Positions 54,622 through 64,000 of a stretch of DNA of 64,000 nucleotides are shown one piece after another; position 1 is the first letter of the stretch, and the number at the start of each line of letters is the position of its first letter. The notes under the pieces were generated by a model. The model ran no database searches, was not told the DNA's origin, and worked only from the letters and a program-made list of their open reading frames with translations. The stretch is from assembly GCA_025618425.1 (NCBI GenBank), contig CM046832.1, positions 59,708,087-59,772,086 on the forward strand. The letters are read 5' to 3'. Source of the stretch: Heliocidaris tuberculata. Taxonomy: Eukaryota > Echinodermata > Echinoidea > Camarodonta > Echinometridae. The translations under genes were made by a program, and so were the position numbers.

Positions 54622-56011
54622 CTATAGACTTCAAAGTTGCATTTATCAAATTGATTAATGACAATTTGGTACTATATTTCTTCCGAAACCCATACTGGTG
54701 GTAATAGAAAGCATCATTTGTTTCTAAAAACTGTATTAATCTGATATTTATTAATTTTTCAAATATTTTACCTAAGACAGGTAGGACCGATATGGGTCTA
54801 TAGTTACCTGGATCCTCTCTCGAGCCTTTTTTATGAAGGGGAGTAACCTTTGCAATTTTCATGTCATCTGGAACCTTGCCAGTCTCTAATGATAAGTTAA
54901 ATATATATGCCAGTGGATGTGATATATAAGGAGCACTATCTTTAATCAATTTTGCTGGAATATTATCGTGACCGCAAGCTTTTTTGGTATCTAGTAGCAA
55001 TAATTGACTTCTAACTTCGACCGCAGTCATTGGTTTCCAAAATAGAGAATGCTCAGTACTCTGCCCCAAATATTCACCATATGTTGTAGCTCCATTTGGC
55101 AATTCATCAGCTAAATTTGGTCCAATGTTTACAAAGAAGTCATTGAATTCATTAACAATGTCAGAAACTGATGTCAGTTGCTCACATTTTCCATGAACCT
55201 GCTTGATAAGTCTGTCCACCTCTGCTCTTTCACCTGATCTATTTTTACCACCTAACAATTCATTGATTATAGACCATGTCTTATTTGTGTCATTCTTATT
55301 ATTATTTAACATATCGGAGTAGTAATTCCTTTTCGCATTTTTTAGTATAGTGGTCAGTACATTTCTATACTTTTTGTACTTATCCACAAGATCCTGACGA
55401 TGATCTGATTTAATAACTTTGACATACATTGTGTGTTTCTTACGAATAGATTTCATGATCCCTCGAGATATCCATGGCTTCTTAGCAGCCTTTCTCTTTC
55501 CTAACTGCTTAGTAACCAACGGTGCATGTTTATTACATATGTTTGAGAAAGAAATGCAAAAATTAGAATAAGCTGTGTTGACATCCTTTGATTTAAATAC
55601 TGTTATCCAGTTAAAAGCAGCAAGATCTTCTTTGAAAGTTTCTATGTCATATCTTTTGTAACATCTATATCGAATTACTTTTTTATTAGACTTCACTTTC
55701 GATATGTTCTTGAAAATTGCAAAAACTGGGAAATGATCAGACACATCTGATTGTATTGTACCTGAGTGAATTTCAAGAGTATTGATATTTGAATATATGT
55801 GATCTAATAATGTAGAGGATTCTTTTGTTACCCTTGTTGGTGATTGAATCAATTGGTCCAATCCTATGCATTGTAATGAATTGAGAAACTCCTCGACAGT
55901 GTCATCTTCACCCAAAGAATTAATATTGAAGTCGCCCAAAAGAGCACACTTATGTTGATCTACTTTACATTTTTCTAACACACTCAACAAACCATCTTGA
56001 AATTCCTTCAC
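54557..56011 (-). pseudogene. LINE endonuclease and partial RT (484 aa)
   Basis: Endonuclease end (CALLGDFNINSLG near residue 25; LLDHIYSN; SDVSDHFPVFAIF), linker, then RT: ACGHDNIPAKLIKDSA, MKIAKVTPLHKKGSR, NYRPISVLPVLGKIFEKL, HQYGFRKKYST and GVFIDFKKAFDTIN, where the frame stops. The GVPQGS and FADD motifs that should follow are absent from the DNA, so this copy lost about 80-100 codons including the catalytic Asp pair. Confidence 0.85.
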
Positions 56012-56746
56012 ATTTGTATTAGGTTTTCTATAGATTATCCCAACTGTAACTAGTTAAAAGTAAGAAAACAAGTAATGTTCGCGGGTGCGTAAAGGCGGCA
56101 TGCAAGTGTGTGTCAAATTCTCGCAATTATATCAGAGGACTATTCCGCATGTTTCTTGAGGATCAACAGAGCTAGTATGTAGTAGAGCAGCTAAGGAAAG
56201 ACCGAGCACGCCGCCATGATTAAAGGCTAACAGTTGTTTTCATGCCGCTGATGTTTTAGACTATAACCTTGGCAAATAAAATTTTGTCCTCAAAGAAACT
56301 CGGTATCGCGCGTGCACATCGATCTCTACGGTCACGCACACGAAAAATCTGAACTTTTACGTTTGTGCGATAGGGACCAAATTTTTAACGACCAAATTTT
56401 TTTTGGGGGGGAGATGTCAGCGCTCGCGGCGATCAGGAAATGTACACAATGACTTGTGATACCCCGTTTCGCCAGAAGTGACAGTAAATTACAGATTTTA
56501 TTTTTGGAATTATCTTTTCCAACATCGGTGAGTTGAATTTATTGTATTTCATGGATATGTTGGTGTCGGTTTTTGTAAATTGAATGCAGGTTTTGAGTGA
56601 ATGTTGGTGACTTTTGTGCAGTGGTGCTTGAAAAAGTTGAGGTGTATGGCTGCCTAACTTTTTAGAGTCTATACACGAAGTATAGTCGCTATGAGTGGCC
56701 TAGACTAACTTAGAGTAGACTGGACTAGAGCTAGACTGAAAATTCT

Positions 56747-56816
56747 GTCTTATTTTGGTAGGGTTGGCTCTTCACTTCTTCTGAATCTAAGTGAGCCAAC
56801 CCTACCAAAATAAGAC
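56747..56816. repeat. Perfect 24-bp-arm hairpin, 22-nt loop
   Basis: 56747-56770 and 56793-56816 are exact reverse complements (GTCTTATTTTGGTAGGGTTG plus GCTC on the left). The 70-nt hairpin has the dimensions of a small-RNA precursor, but a perfectly paired stem is also what a young foldback repeat looks like. No expression evidence. Confidence 0.85.
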
Positions 56817-57669
56817 TAAGGCTAGGGTCTGAGGCTAAAGAACGAGAGACAAATTTTTTTGTCTAGACTAGAGCCCGAGGTTAGCCTGAAAAATCAGTCT
56901 ATTACTACTACAGATACTAGACTAGGGTCTACTACTGTCTGCAATTTATTTACAGCATGCATGTCTGGTCCCTCTATTCTCCTTGTTTGCCCCAATTTTA
57001 TGTTATACTCACATGAAATCGATTGCTTGGATGGACTTGTTGAAGTTCAATCCCAAGCAAGCCGTCCAAAGCATATAAAATTTCAACTTTTGACTGCCAA
57101 AACCTGTCCATCTGTTTCCTATGTAGGAGACTCTATTGTCAGAGACTTTTGTCAACATTTTGGGTAGCCTACCTGTATTTGGGAGACAGTCTCCCATTTA
57201 GAAGACCAATTTTCTTAGTTTACATTCGCGGCAAAGGGATTACCTCGGCTCAAAATGAAAATGTGATAAGCAGATTCCTCATGAAAAATTACCCCTTTTG
57301 ACCGTCTGCTCTAAAAATCCACGGTCTACTTTTGTTTTCATAACATTCTTTGTTATGATCCACACACAAAACAAATGGGCTTCTGACCTCAGTAAGGCAA
57401 AATTTTGGCTGAGAGAAACTGCCTTTTTGTTGGTGTTGTTTCTTTTGTCCTTTTGTAAGCTAAGTCTCCAATATGGGAGACAGTCTCTCAAATCAGAAAC
57501 AGTCGCCAATATTGGCCGTGCCCCTCTACTGATCAATAGTTGAAGTTTTATTTAGTTTTAATTTTTAGATAAAAAATATATGTAATTTCAGCGAAAAGCA
57601 TGTAGATCTAGTCGCACTTTGTAGTCGCAGTTCGCAATGTTAGAGAATGGCCGGCTTGATAGTTATTTG

Positions 57670-57732
57670 AAGAGTAAAAACAAAAAAAAAGCTGACGCTA
57701 GTAGCATCAGCGTTTTTTTGTTTTTACTCTTT
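57670..57732. repeat. Short foldback, ~30-bp arms
   Basis: AAGAGTAAAAACAAAAAA, then GCTGACGCTA, mirrors TAGCATCAGCG, then TTTTTTGTTTTTACTCTT, with almost no loop and one or two mismatches. Confidence 0.8.
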
Positions 57733-58274
57733 AAAGAGCCTTCCAGGCCATCTCTGTACCGTTGGTTGTTCCACTGAGACTACATGTATGTCTGGCTACA
57801 TTAGACTTCCGGGAAGGTAGATAAATGTCAGTGATATTAAAGACTTCCCCATAACAGACGGTTATTTCTGTCTACACTGAGCTGAGACTACGTCTGGCTT
57901 CACGGAATCCCTCTTCTAAGTTCTTCTTCATGTAGACACTCATAGCCATAGCATAGCCATAGGAGAGCCTCTGTCTAACTATACACTTTGCCTTGCCCTT
58001 GGCTTTGCCTGCATGCCTGTAGCCCAGGGACGCTGCCATGAAGTGGTAGCATCCTGAATGAAAACCACTACTATTCCGTGGAGCTCACAATTTACAATGG
58101 TCAAATTACCATTGTAAATTGTATTGTAGATACTCATTTTTAAAATTAAATATATGATGCCACTTACCTACATGTAAATAGACCTTCCGCAAATCAGCTC
58201 TTCCTCGCAAATGTGTAGAGTTGATGAAATGTCACTTTTTACACTCAATTTTTGAAACTTGTCCCATTTGCCAT

Positions 58275-58514
58275 GTTGTTGAAGCAGAAATGAAAACAGG
58301 AACTTGCGCATGTGCCTATGAATATTCATTACAATGAGGTCATAGCATTGTACATAATCCCAATACAAGATTACGTGCCTTTATTTCAACTCATGATGTT
58401 GAAGCAGAAACGAAAACAGGAACTTGCGCATACGCCTATGAATATTTATTACAGTGACGTCATAGCATTGTACATAATCCCAATACAAGATTACGTGCCT
58501 TAATTTGATCTCAT
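58275..58514 (+). repeat. 120-bp tandem duplication
   Basis: 58275-58394 and 58395-58514 are about 93% alike by eye, including the shared CATAGCATTGTACATAATCC and CAATACAAGATTACGTGCCT blocks. One TGA(G/C)GTCA difference creates a CRE-like TGACGTCA in the second copy only. Confidence 0.88.
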
Positions 58515-58993
58515 AAATATTCATAATTCTCTCTTCTCGTCTCTCGCGAGAACGTACATAAAAGCATTGGAGCTGCTGACGCATGCGTATTGCAAACTAT
58601 ACACCGGCCTACGAAAGTGTTTCATACAGGATCTGGGAAATTAATGGGCCTTTTTTGTATCATCCTCATTGAAAAGAAAGATAACAGTCAGCCGGAAAGT
58701 ATTGTAAATACCTAAAGTAGCCTTATATCAAGTTATGTCATGTTTCATGGCATCATTTTGACCAACGAGCTGGGATTTAAGAGGCACCCCACCTTTCAAA
58801 GGACTGCTGTGCGCAGCCTGTTATGTGTTTGGGCTGCCGCAGAAAGCATGCCTGCTGCTTTGCCTTTGCCTTGGCCTTCCGCTTTGGCGATCACGTTCAT
58901 ACCTTTATAATTATCGAATCTAACGTTAACTAAAAATGAAATCAAAATGCACACCAACTTGACCAAGTTTCGGGAACTACTGTTTTTTGGGGC

Positions 58994-59160
58994 GTCTTTT
59001 TACTCCAGAACTCTCTTGCAAGCATAAAGAAAAAGGTCATCAGCGTTTTCGGCTGTCTTTTTACTCCAAAATTCTTTGACAAGCAAAAAAAAAGAGCATC
59101 AATGTTTTCGGCTGTCTTTTTACTCCAAAATTCTCTGACAAGGAAAAAAAAAAAAAAAGG
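58994..59160 (+). repeat. ~60-bp unit x3, hAT-MITE derived
   Basis: GTCTTTTTACTCCA occurs at 58994, 59055 and 59114 (spacing 61 and 59). Each is followed by GAATTCT-like sequence, GACAAGCAAAAAA and an A run. The same GACAAGCAAAA block occurs in the hAT-like elements at 24771 and 38222. Confidence 0.78.
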
Positions 59161-59843
59161 TTCATTTTCACTATTTACATATTTTAGTGCAGAAATTTTT
59201 TACACCTTTGGCGGGAGGTTTTTTCATAAAGCGGGAGGTTTACATGCTTGGCGGAAGAAGGGGAGGAATTGCAGGGTGGGGGGAGTCTCCAACCACGACA
59301 TTAGGGAGCTTACGAAACGGGACGGGAGAGCAACAGGACGGGGCAGAGTTAACTGACTGTGACGGTCCTCGCACTCTCCCTGTCTTGTTTTCAAATCAAG
59401 TTACAAAAAAGTGGACGGCGACGCACTGCAGTGTTCGACTTCCCGTCCCCACTTTAGACCGGACGCTATTTCGCCCGAGAACCGTCCTGAAATCAAACAG
59501 GACGGAGAGATACTCCGAGACGCACATGCGCACATCGATTTTTCGCTCGACTTCCCATCCTGAAATCGTAAGCTCGCTATTGGTGGGACGGCGGGAGAAT
59601 GAGCATGGTGGCGTGAGACTCCAACTCCCACCAAATGCAACCGGGTTGACAGCCCTGACTAAGCGACTAATGCCAATATGCTAAACATGCTAAACATACT
59701 AGAATTCTAAAAGTATGGGGGGAAAAATAAGATGAATATTTTAAATACTTCCTTTCAAATACAGCTCTTAAAAATCTCACTCTTAACTTATAGGTTCTCT
59801 GAGGTAAAAAAAAATCATTTGTATACAGCCAGGGCTGTAAACC

Positions 59844-60059
59844 CAGGGCTGTCAAATAATGGGAAAAATTAAGAGAGAAGTCAAACAAATCTCATAATAT
59901 AATGACATTTTGTTGGTGATAATAGTCAGATTTGACTGATTGCTATTATAACATATATGAACTAACAACAAAACCTCACTGAGCAACTTTTGGAGGGCAG
60001 GCGAGAGAAAAAAAAAAAAAAATCTCTCTCCAAGCAGTTCCCCAAAGTTGACAGCCCTG
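59844..60059. mobile_element. hAT-like element, CAGGGCTGTCAA ends
   Basis: CAGGGCTGTCAAAT at 59844 mirrors GTTGACAGCCCTG ending at 60059. A related end (GGGTTGACAGCCCTG) lies alone at 59643-59657 and another CAGGGCTGT at 59830. The interior includes the GAGCAACTTTTGGAGGGC block of the other hAT-like copies. No clear duplication. Confidence 0.55.
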
Positions 60060-60184
60060 TATAATGTATAAAATTAACCCAAAATAACTTTACCCGGCAT
60101 TCTACAAATTAACGGTTAAGGAGTTTCAAGACTATAAAGGGTAACATAAAGGATCGACGCACAGAATTCAATTGGACTTTCTGC

Positions 60185-60394
60185 ATGAGCAGTTTCCTAT
60201 GCGTGTGCTTTTTTTCATGCGTGCAAGTTCGGCGAATGCCTAGCCGCGTTAGTGGAATTATTGCGATAGCATTATCGCTTTGTTGTCTACCATGTGCTGC
60301 GCTGGGGCTGACAAAACACTATTTGGAAATCGGTGAAATTTACATCAGTCAGCTTCAAAATGAAGATTTGCATTCATTTATTACGTGTGCATAG
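60185..60394 (+). CDS. Hypothetical small secreted-type frame
   Basis: From the ATG at 60236 the frame reads MPSRVSGIIAIALSLCCLPC then AALGLTKHYLEIGEIY: two basic-flanked residues, a hydrophobic stretch and an Ala-x-Gly break resembling a signal peptide. It stops after 51 residues with no convincing donor, no family resemblance and no neighbour to join to. It may be a first exon or chance. Confidence 0.15.
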   Translation: MSSFLCVCFFSCVQVRRMPSRVSGIIAIALSLCCLPCAALGLTKHYLEIGEIYISQLQNEDLHSFITCA

Positions 60395-60639
60395 TTTTAG
60401 GACCCTTTCATTTTGTGAACAAAATTTGACATGGGCATCGAAATTGTCTTGCAAATTAATGTTATTGACATTCGTCCATCGTAATTTTCTCAGCGATCTA
60501 GCTTCAGAATATGTAGAACTAAGATATTTAAATAAATTTGCATAAACCTCAAGGCTAGAGAAAACTCACACATAGAATAATCCTTAAATGGTGCTGTGTC
60601 AATTTCAGCTGCAGTTGACTATATAGTGCTACTTAGGCG

Positions 60640-60905
60640 GGTCTGCTCGCTATTCATAAGATCCGCTATTCATAGAAAACTGCTATTCATTTAACACGCG
60701 CTATGAATAGCGGTCCTTATGAGTAGTTATGAATAGTGTTCCTTATGAATGGATGTCCTTATGAATAGCGTGGAAATTTGTCTATGGTTTGCTCGCTATT
60801 CAGAAGGACCGTTATTCGTATAAAACCGCTATTCATTTAGTCACGCGTTATGGATAGCGGTCCTTATGAATAAGTGGTCCTTTAATGAATAGCAAGGTTA
60901 CCCCT
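60640..60905. repeat. GCTATTCAT / ATGAATAGCG self-complementary array
   Basis: CGCTATTCATAAGA, CGCTATTCATAGAA and TGCTATTCATTTAA alternate with CTATGAATAGCGGTCCTTATGA and relatives, six or more of each sense, in two similar halves (about 60650-60775 and 60790-60895). It is built like the TTCGGAA array at 30616. Confidence 0.8.
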
Positions 60906-61777
60906 ACTGAGGTACATGTTCATTGAATGTACATCACCAGAATAATGAGCAAAATTCAAGGGGAAAAAACTTGCCCTTTAGTTTTACAATGATTCACTCA
61001 ACCTTTCTGTTCATATTTGATATAACAGCACAGTTAGTATCTTGGGACAATGTACAATTTTAGGTCTTCTCTTAGTGTAGCATGTAAGCTTTACTGGACT
61101 TTTCGTGGCATGTAATGCTTTCTTTGAGGAATCGGGAAGGTTGGAAAATTACATGTATATCAGCCTGTAATGCAGACTATAAGCCAGGCTGAAGGCATGG
61201 TTTGGCATGCTGTTGTGAACTTGTGACCATGTGCATTGACATGATGTATGTTGTTACAGGAAGATGCTACAAAGAGATGTGGACCAATTTGTTTTAAAAA
61301 AATTCTTGCAGCATATTGAATACGGACAAAGAAAAAGATAAAAACTGGAGGTCGAGGAAGCTGATAAAGACTCAAAATAGGAAAATGAAAGAAAGGAATA
61401 GAGGATAAAGAAAGCTACAACCCCAGAAACAGAGAACTTAGATACATGTAATAGCAGAGAGAAGAAAAGCAGGGAAAATAAAAGGAGAAGAATGGAGAAG
61501 GAGAATGAGAAATGGAAGGGGGAGGGGTAAAGTTGTGTTAGGCCACTATGAGAAGGTGTTGGTCTAGCAGGAGATCATGTTCAAGAACTCCCCTGGTATG
61601 GCACCTGGTAACCAATTTCTTACAAGTGGAATTATATCTTTAGATTGATAGTTATATGGGACTGAATTATATCACATGGTCATTTGCTGGCTTTAAGCAG
61701 GATTTCATTTGGGTGTCTAAAATGTAAAATAAGGTGTCCGAATAAAATTCCATCCATTCAATGAATCGGATTTTAAA

Positions 61778-63244
61778 GGGTGACTAAATTAGAGAGAAAA
61801 AAGGTGTTGTTTCCATGTATTTTTGCATTCAAATCACGAATCTGGCAATTGATTGTCAAAATTATGTCTCGTTTTGGCGAAAAAGGGGGAAAAGTAGAGG
61901 TTTGGGGACCGTTCCTTAAAACTCATGAGCTGATTGGCTAATTGACGTCACACCCCCAAGTGACGTATGAAGAGTAACAGGCACAAGATCTGCAGGCTGC
62001 GGCAATGTATCATTGTACACACAATGCGGTATTTGACCCCTCTGTTCAACGGACAATTTATGAAAAAGGGAAATTAATCAATAGTCTAAGGAGTGAATAA
62101 TCATTATCAATATATTTTCTTCAAGATCAGTGAACACTTTTGCCCAAATATACAGCTCTTGTTTTGTTTTTTAAACTTTTCTTTGAACAATGTTCTCATC
62201 CATCTGAGCTTGCCGAACGATAGTTTTGCATTGGTCTTAAACGCGTACACAGCCGTTTTATGCGTCTGTGCAATGTACTACACATCTTTAGTACGGCAAC
62301 TATGTTCCCCCTCGTACTAAGCGACTGGTGAACACTTTTGTTTGGTTTGTTTTTACTCTCGCCTCTTTTTACTTCGCTTTACATGTACTACATGTACGGT
62401 AGTACTGACTTAGATTTTTGGCTGAATTCTTTGAGTAACTTAGAGAGATGGATAGTTGATTGCGAGTCCGATTTGGAGGACTTTTTTGAGCCAGATACGA
62501 ACTCTGATTTATCAGATGATTTATAAATCCCGAAAGAGAAGAAGCTCAAGTGCAGTGGCAAGGGGAATTCGACCATTATGTTTGAACCCCTCGCAGAAGA
62601 CGTGCCAGGGCATGGTGAAGGGGTCGCGGGGGAAGGGGCCGCGGGGGAAGGGGCTGCGGGTGAAGCTGCTGCAGCTGCTGGAGAAGAAAAGTGATCACTG
62701 CAAACTGTACTCCACTCGCTTGGCCCTTGCCACTCTGCCCGCGTGAGCATACCTTTGCGACCCACAATTTCCGTAGATTTTCAACTTTAGGAAAATGATG
62801 TACGTAGGCTTACATCATCTTTAGGGGTCTTGCTACAGCCCGCAACTATACACCGATTTGGCATTATTGATGAAATTGTGTTCCAAAATCAAAGTTATTG
62901 TGAGGAATTAAACACACGAAAATATGCGATGCAAATGGTCGATGCGGTGAATGTCATGCTCGGCACCGGGCTGGGCCTGCCGGGGCCTGCGGGCACGCAC
63001 AGTATATAGGTTGGTGGAATATTTTCCCTTACTTCTCGTACGTCACAGATCACGTGATCATGATGTCGCTCGATGGGGTTTTTTAGGGGCGGGGCTTATG
63101 ACTGTGTAAATCAGCAAAAATGTACTTTTCAAATGATTATGAAATACGACTGAATGCATAAAAAAGTGTATGATAGATATTTTTGGGCTCCTGATGACTC
63201 CTTCCTACGAAAAATGGGCAATTAATTTTCTATTTTAGTCACCC
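61778..63244. mobile_element. 1.47-kb TIR element carrying a THAP relic
   Basis: GGGTGACTAAATTAGAGA (61778) and the right end, whose inverse reads GGGTGACTAAAATAGAAA (to 63244), form TIRs of about 18 bp. TTTTAAA flanks both sides (61771-61777, 63245-63251). The interior has mirrored ACGTCA-type motifs near each end and a frameshifted THAP domain on the - strand. THAP zinc fingers are the DNA-binding part of P-element transposases, but no catalytic domain remains, so the superfamily is inferred. Confidence 0.6.
62690..62864 (-). pseudogene. THAP-type zinc finger, frameshifted
   Basis: From ATG at 62864 (minus strand) it reads MPNRCIVAGCSKTPKDDVSL. After a shift of about 4 bp it continues as HHFPKVENLRKLWVAKV, and after a second shift as RAEWQGPSEWSTVCSDHF. 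The C-x4-C, the central FP and W, and the C-x2-H ending CSDHF are the C2CH signature of a THAP domain of normal length. An Ala/Ser/Pro tract follows to a stop at 62388. Two shifts break the domain, and no AVPTIF-like box was found after it. Confidence 0.65.
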
Positions 63245-63249
63245 TTTTA

Positions 63250-64000
63250 AAAAAATATTTCCTTGTATAGGGCATCATCCACAAGAAGTGGCTGTCTTTT
63301 GGAAGCCCATACAAGCTCCTGGCCAAAAGCCAGGTTATATAGATAGACAAAAGAAATGAAGTGAAATTGAAAGTAAACCTACAAATGTTTTATTGCTGAA
63401 AGTGGCTATGAGTAACTGGTATAATGAAGCCAAAATGACCACAATATCCTCCAAACGTTGACTTAGCAATTGTTTGAGTCATAAATTACAAAACTACATG
63501 TAGATCACATGCTTCTTGTCCTTTGTCCTTGACAAACAGAATACCTTTTCCCTTTGTCTTGAAAAAGGAACTTGGCAGAAAAAAATAACCTTGCGGTACC
63601 AAGTCAGTGAGAAGTACGCAGGGTTTGCGCTTAACTTTTTTTAAAACTAGCCAGACAGACTAGTTAGCTCTAATTTTGGGTAGGCCGCTAGAATTTTGAC
63701 TAGCCACCATGAAAATTGACTAGTCCGCCAGCCTCATTTTTTTTAAAGCATAACTGTTTACTAAGATGGAATCTATCCAGTTGGCAATAAACATTCTTTT
63801 CTCTGCTGCTCTGACCCCCCCCCCCAAAAAAAAGAAAAATAATATGGCACAAACCTCCTATAAGGGTTATCCTTTTGGCTGAATTGATGCCCTCTCGGTA
63901 ATTTATTTTGAATATTGTACTGATATCTTTCTTGTATTGTTTTGTAAATTATCTCGTTTAATGTAAATCATATTTTATACTGACTCTTTGAGTAAAATAA
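63250..64000. other. Right edge, no gene supported
   Basis: AT-rich non-coding sequence with one poly(C)-poly(A) run (about 63817-63833). No exon, repeat partner or RNA gene recognised; a feature may continue beyond the window. Confidence 0.5.

Larger units (their letters stand above)
53487..56045 (-). mobile_element. CR1/Jockey-like LINE with RT-core deletion
   Basis: On the - strand it starts within endonuclease (about 56045) and ends with AATAAATCAAATCGAATC, the same type of tail as the 39155-41025 element. The 3' UTR also gives a spurious + strand frame at 53482-53787. Catalytically dead because of an internal deletion at about 54575-54585. Confidence 0.85.

Noticed and set aside
59187..59684. 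165-codon + strand frame
   Set aside because: Sits in repeat debris between hAT-like ends; composition and frame overlap on both strands suggest no gene.
62338..62526. 62-codon + strand frame with acidic tail
   Set aside because: Opposite to the frame that continues from the THAP finger within the transposon; no recognisable domain.

Overview
The window looks like animal nuclear DNA, probably from a marine deuterostome and most likely an echinoderm such as a sea urchin. The reasons are spliced genes with GT-AG introns, several families of degenerate non-LTR retrotransposons, a high density of short TIR/foldback elements, and very frequent poly(G)/poly(C) runs. The echinoderm assignment rests on the look of the repeats and is inference. 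I see no bacterial operon, CRISPR array or plasmid-type feature.

Two host genes can be assembled exon by exon, both on the + strand. (1) 1966-10814: the 3' portion of an unrecognised, extremely Asp/Glu-rich protein in seven exons (21, 423, 118, 96, 33, 141 and 284 nt). Reading frame and splice phase hold across every junction, giving 371 codons plus stop; the 5' end is not found. (2) 22612-30465: a complete four-exon GNAT acetyltransferase of the spermidine/spermine N-acetyltransferase (SSAT/SAT) type, 187 residues, with the acetyl-CoA loop and catalytic-position Tyr kept but the acidic pair expected for polyamine binding replaced. Its introns carry a dead LINE, hAT-like and foldback elements.

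Almost everything else is transposon-derived. There are three L1/Tx1-like LINE copies on the - strand: 12656-16663; a fragment at 37930-39128; and 45822-49848, which has a poly(A) tail and a 13-bp target-site duplication. There are three CR1/Jockey/Rex-like copies: 23981-26511 (+), 39155-41025 (+) and 53487-56045 (-). All are interrupted by frameshifts, stops, deletions or nested insertions. Insertion order can be read in several places, for example an 8-bp-TSD hAT-like element inside a LINE, and a LINE inside a 9-bp-TSD TIR element beside a SINE tail.

The rest is structured repeat DNA: AACGTTT-rich TIR elements (18889-20388), a palindrome of about 840 bp with no spacer (35180-36021), self-complementary short-motif arrays (30616-30890, 33712-34046, 41155-41470, 60640-60905), a 41-bp satellite with a trimeric higher-order pattern (41525-41775), a duplicated inverted-repeat family (43796-45327, 50524-52265), a GC-rich TIR element (52771-53294), and a 1.47-kb TIR element carrying a frameshifted THAP zinc finger (61778-63244). 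Long intervals such as 2050-3430, 30900-33700 and 63250-64000 show no gene I can support.
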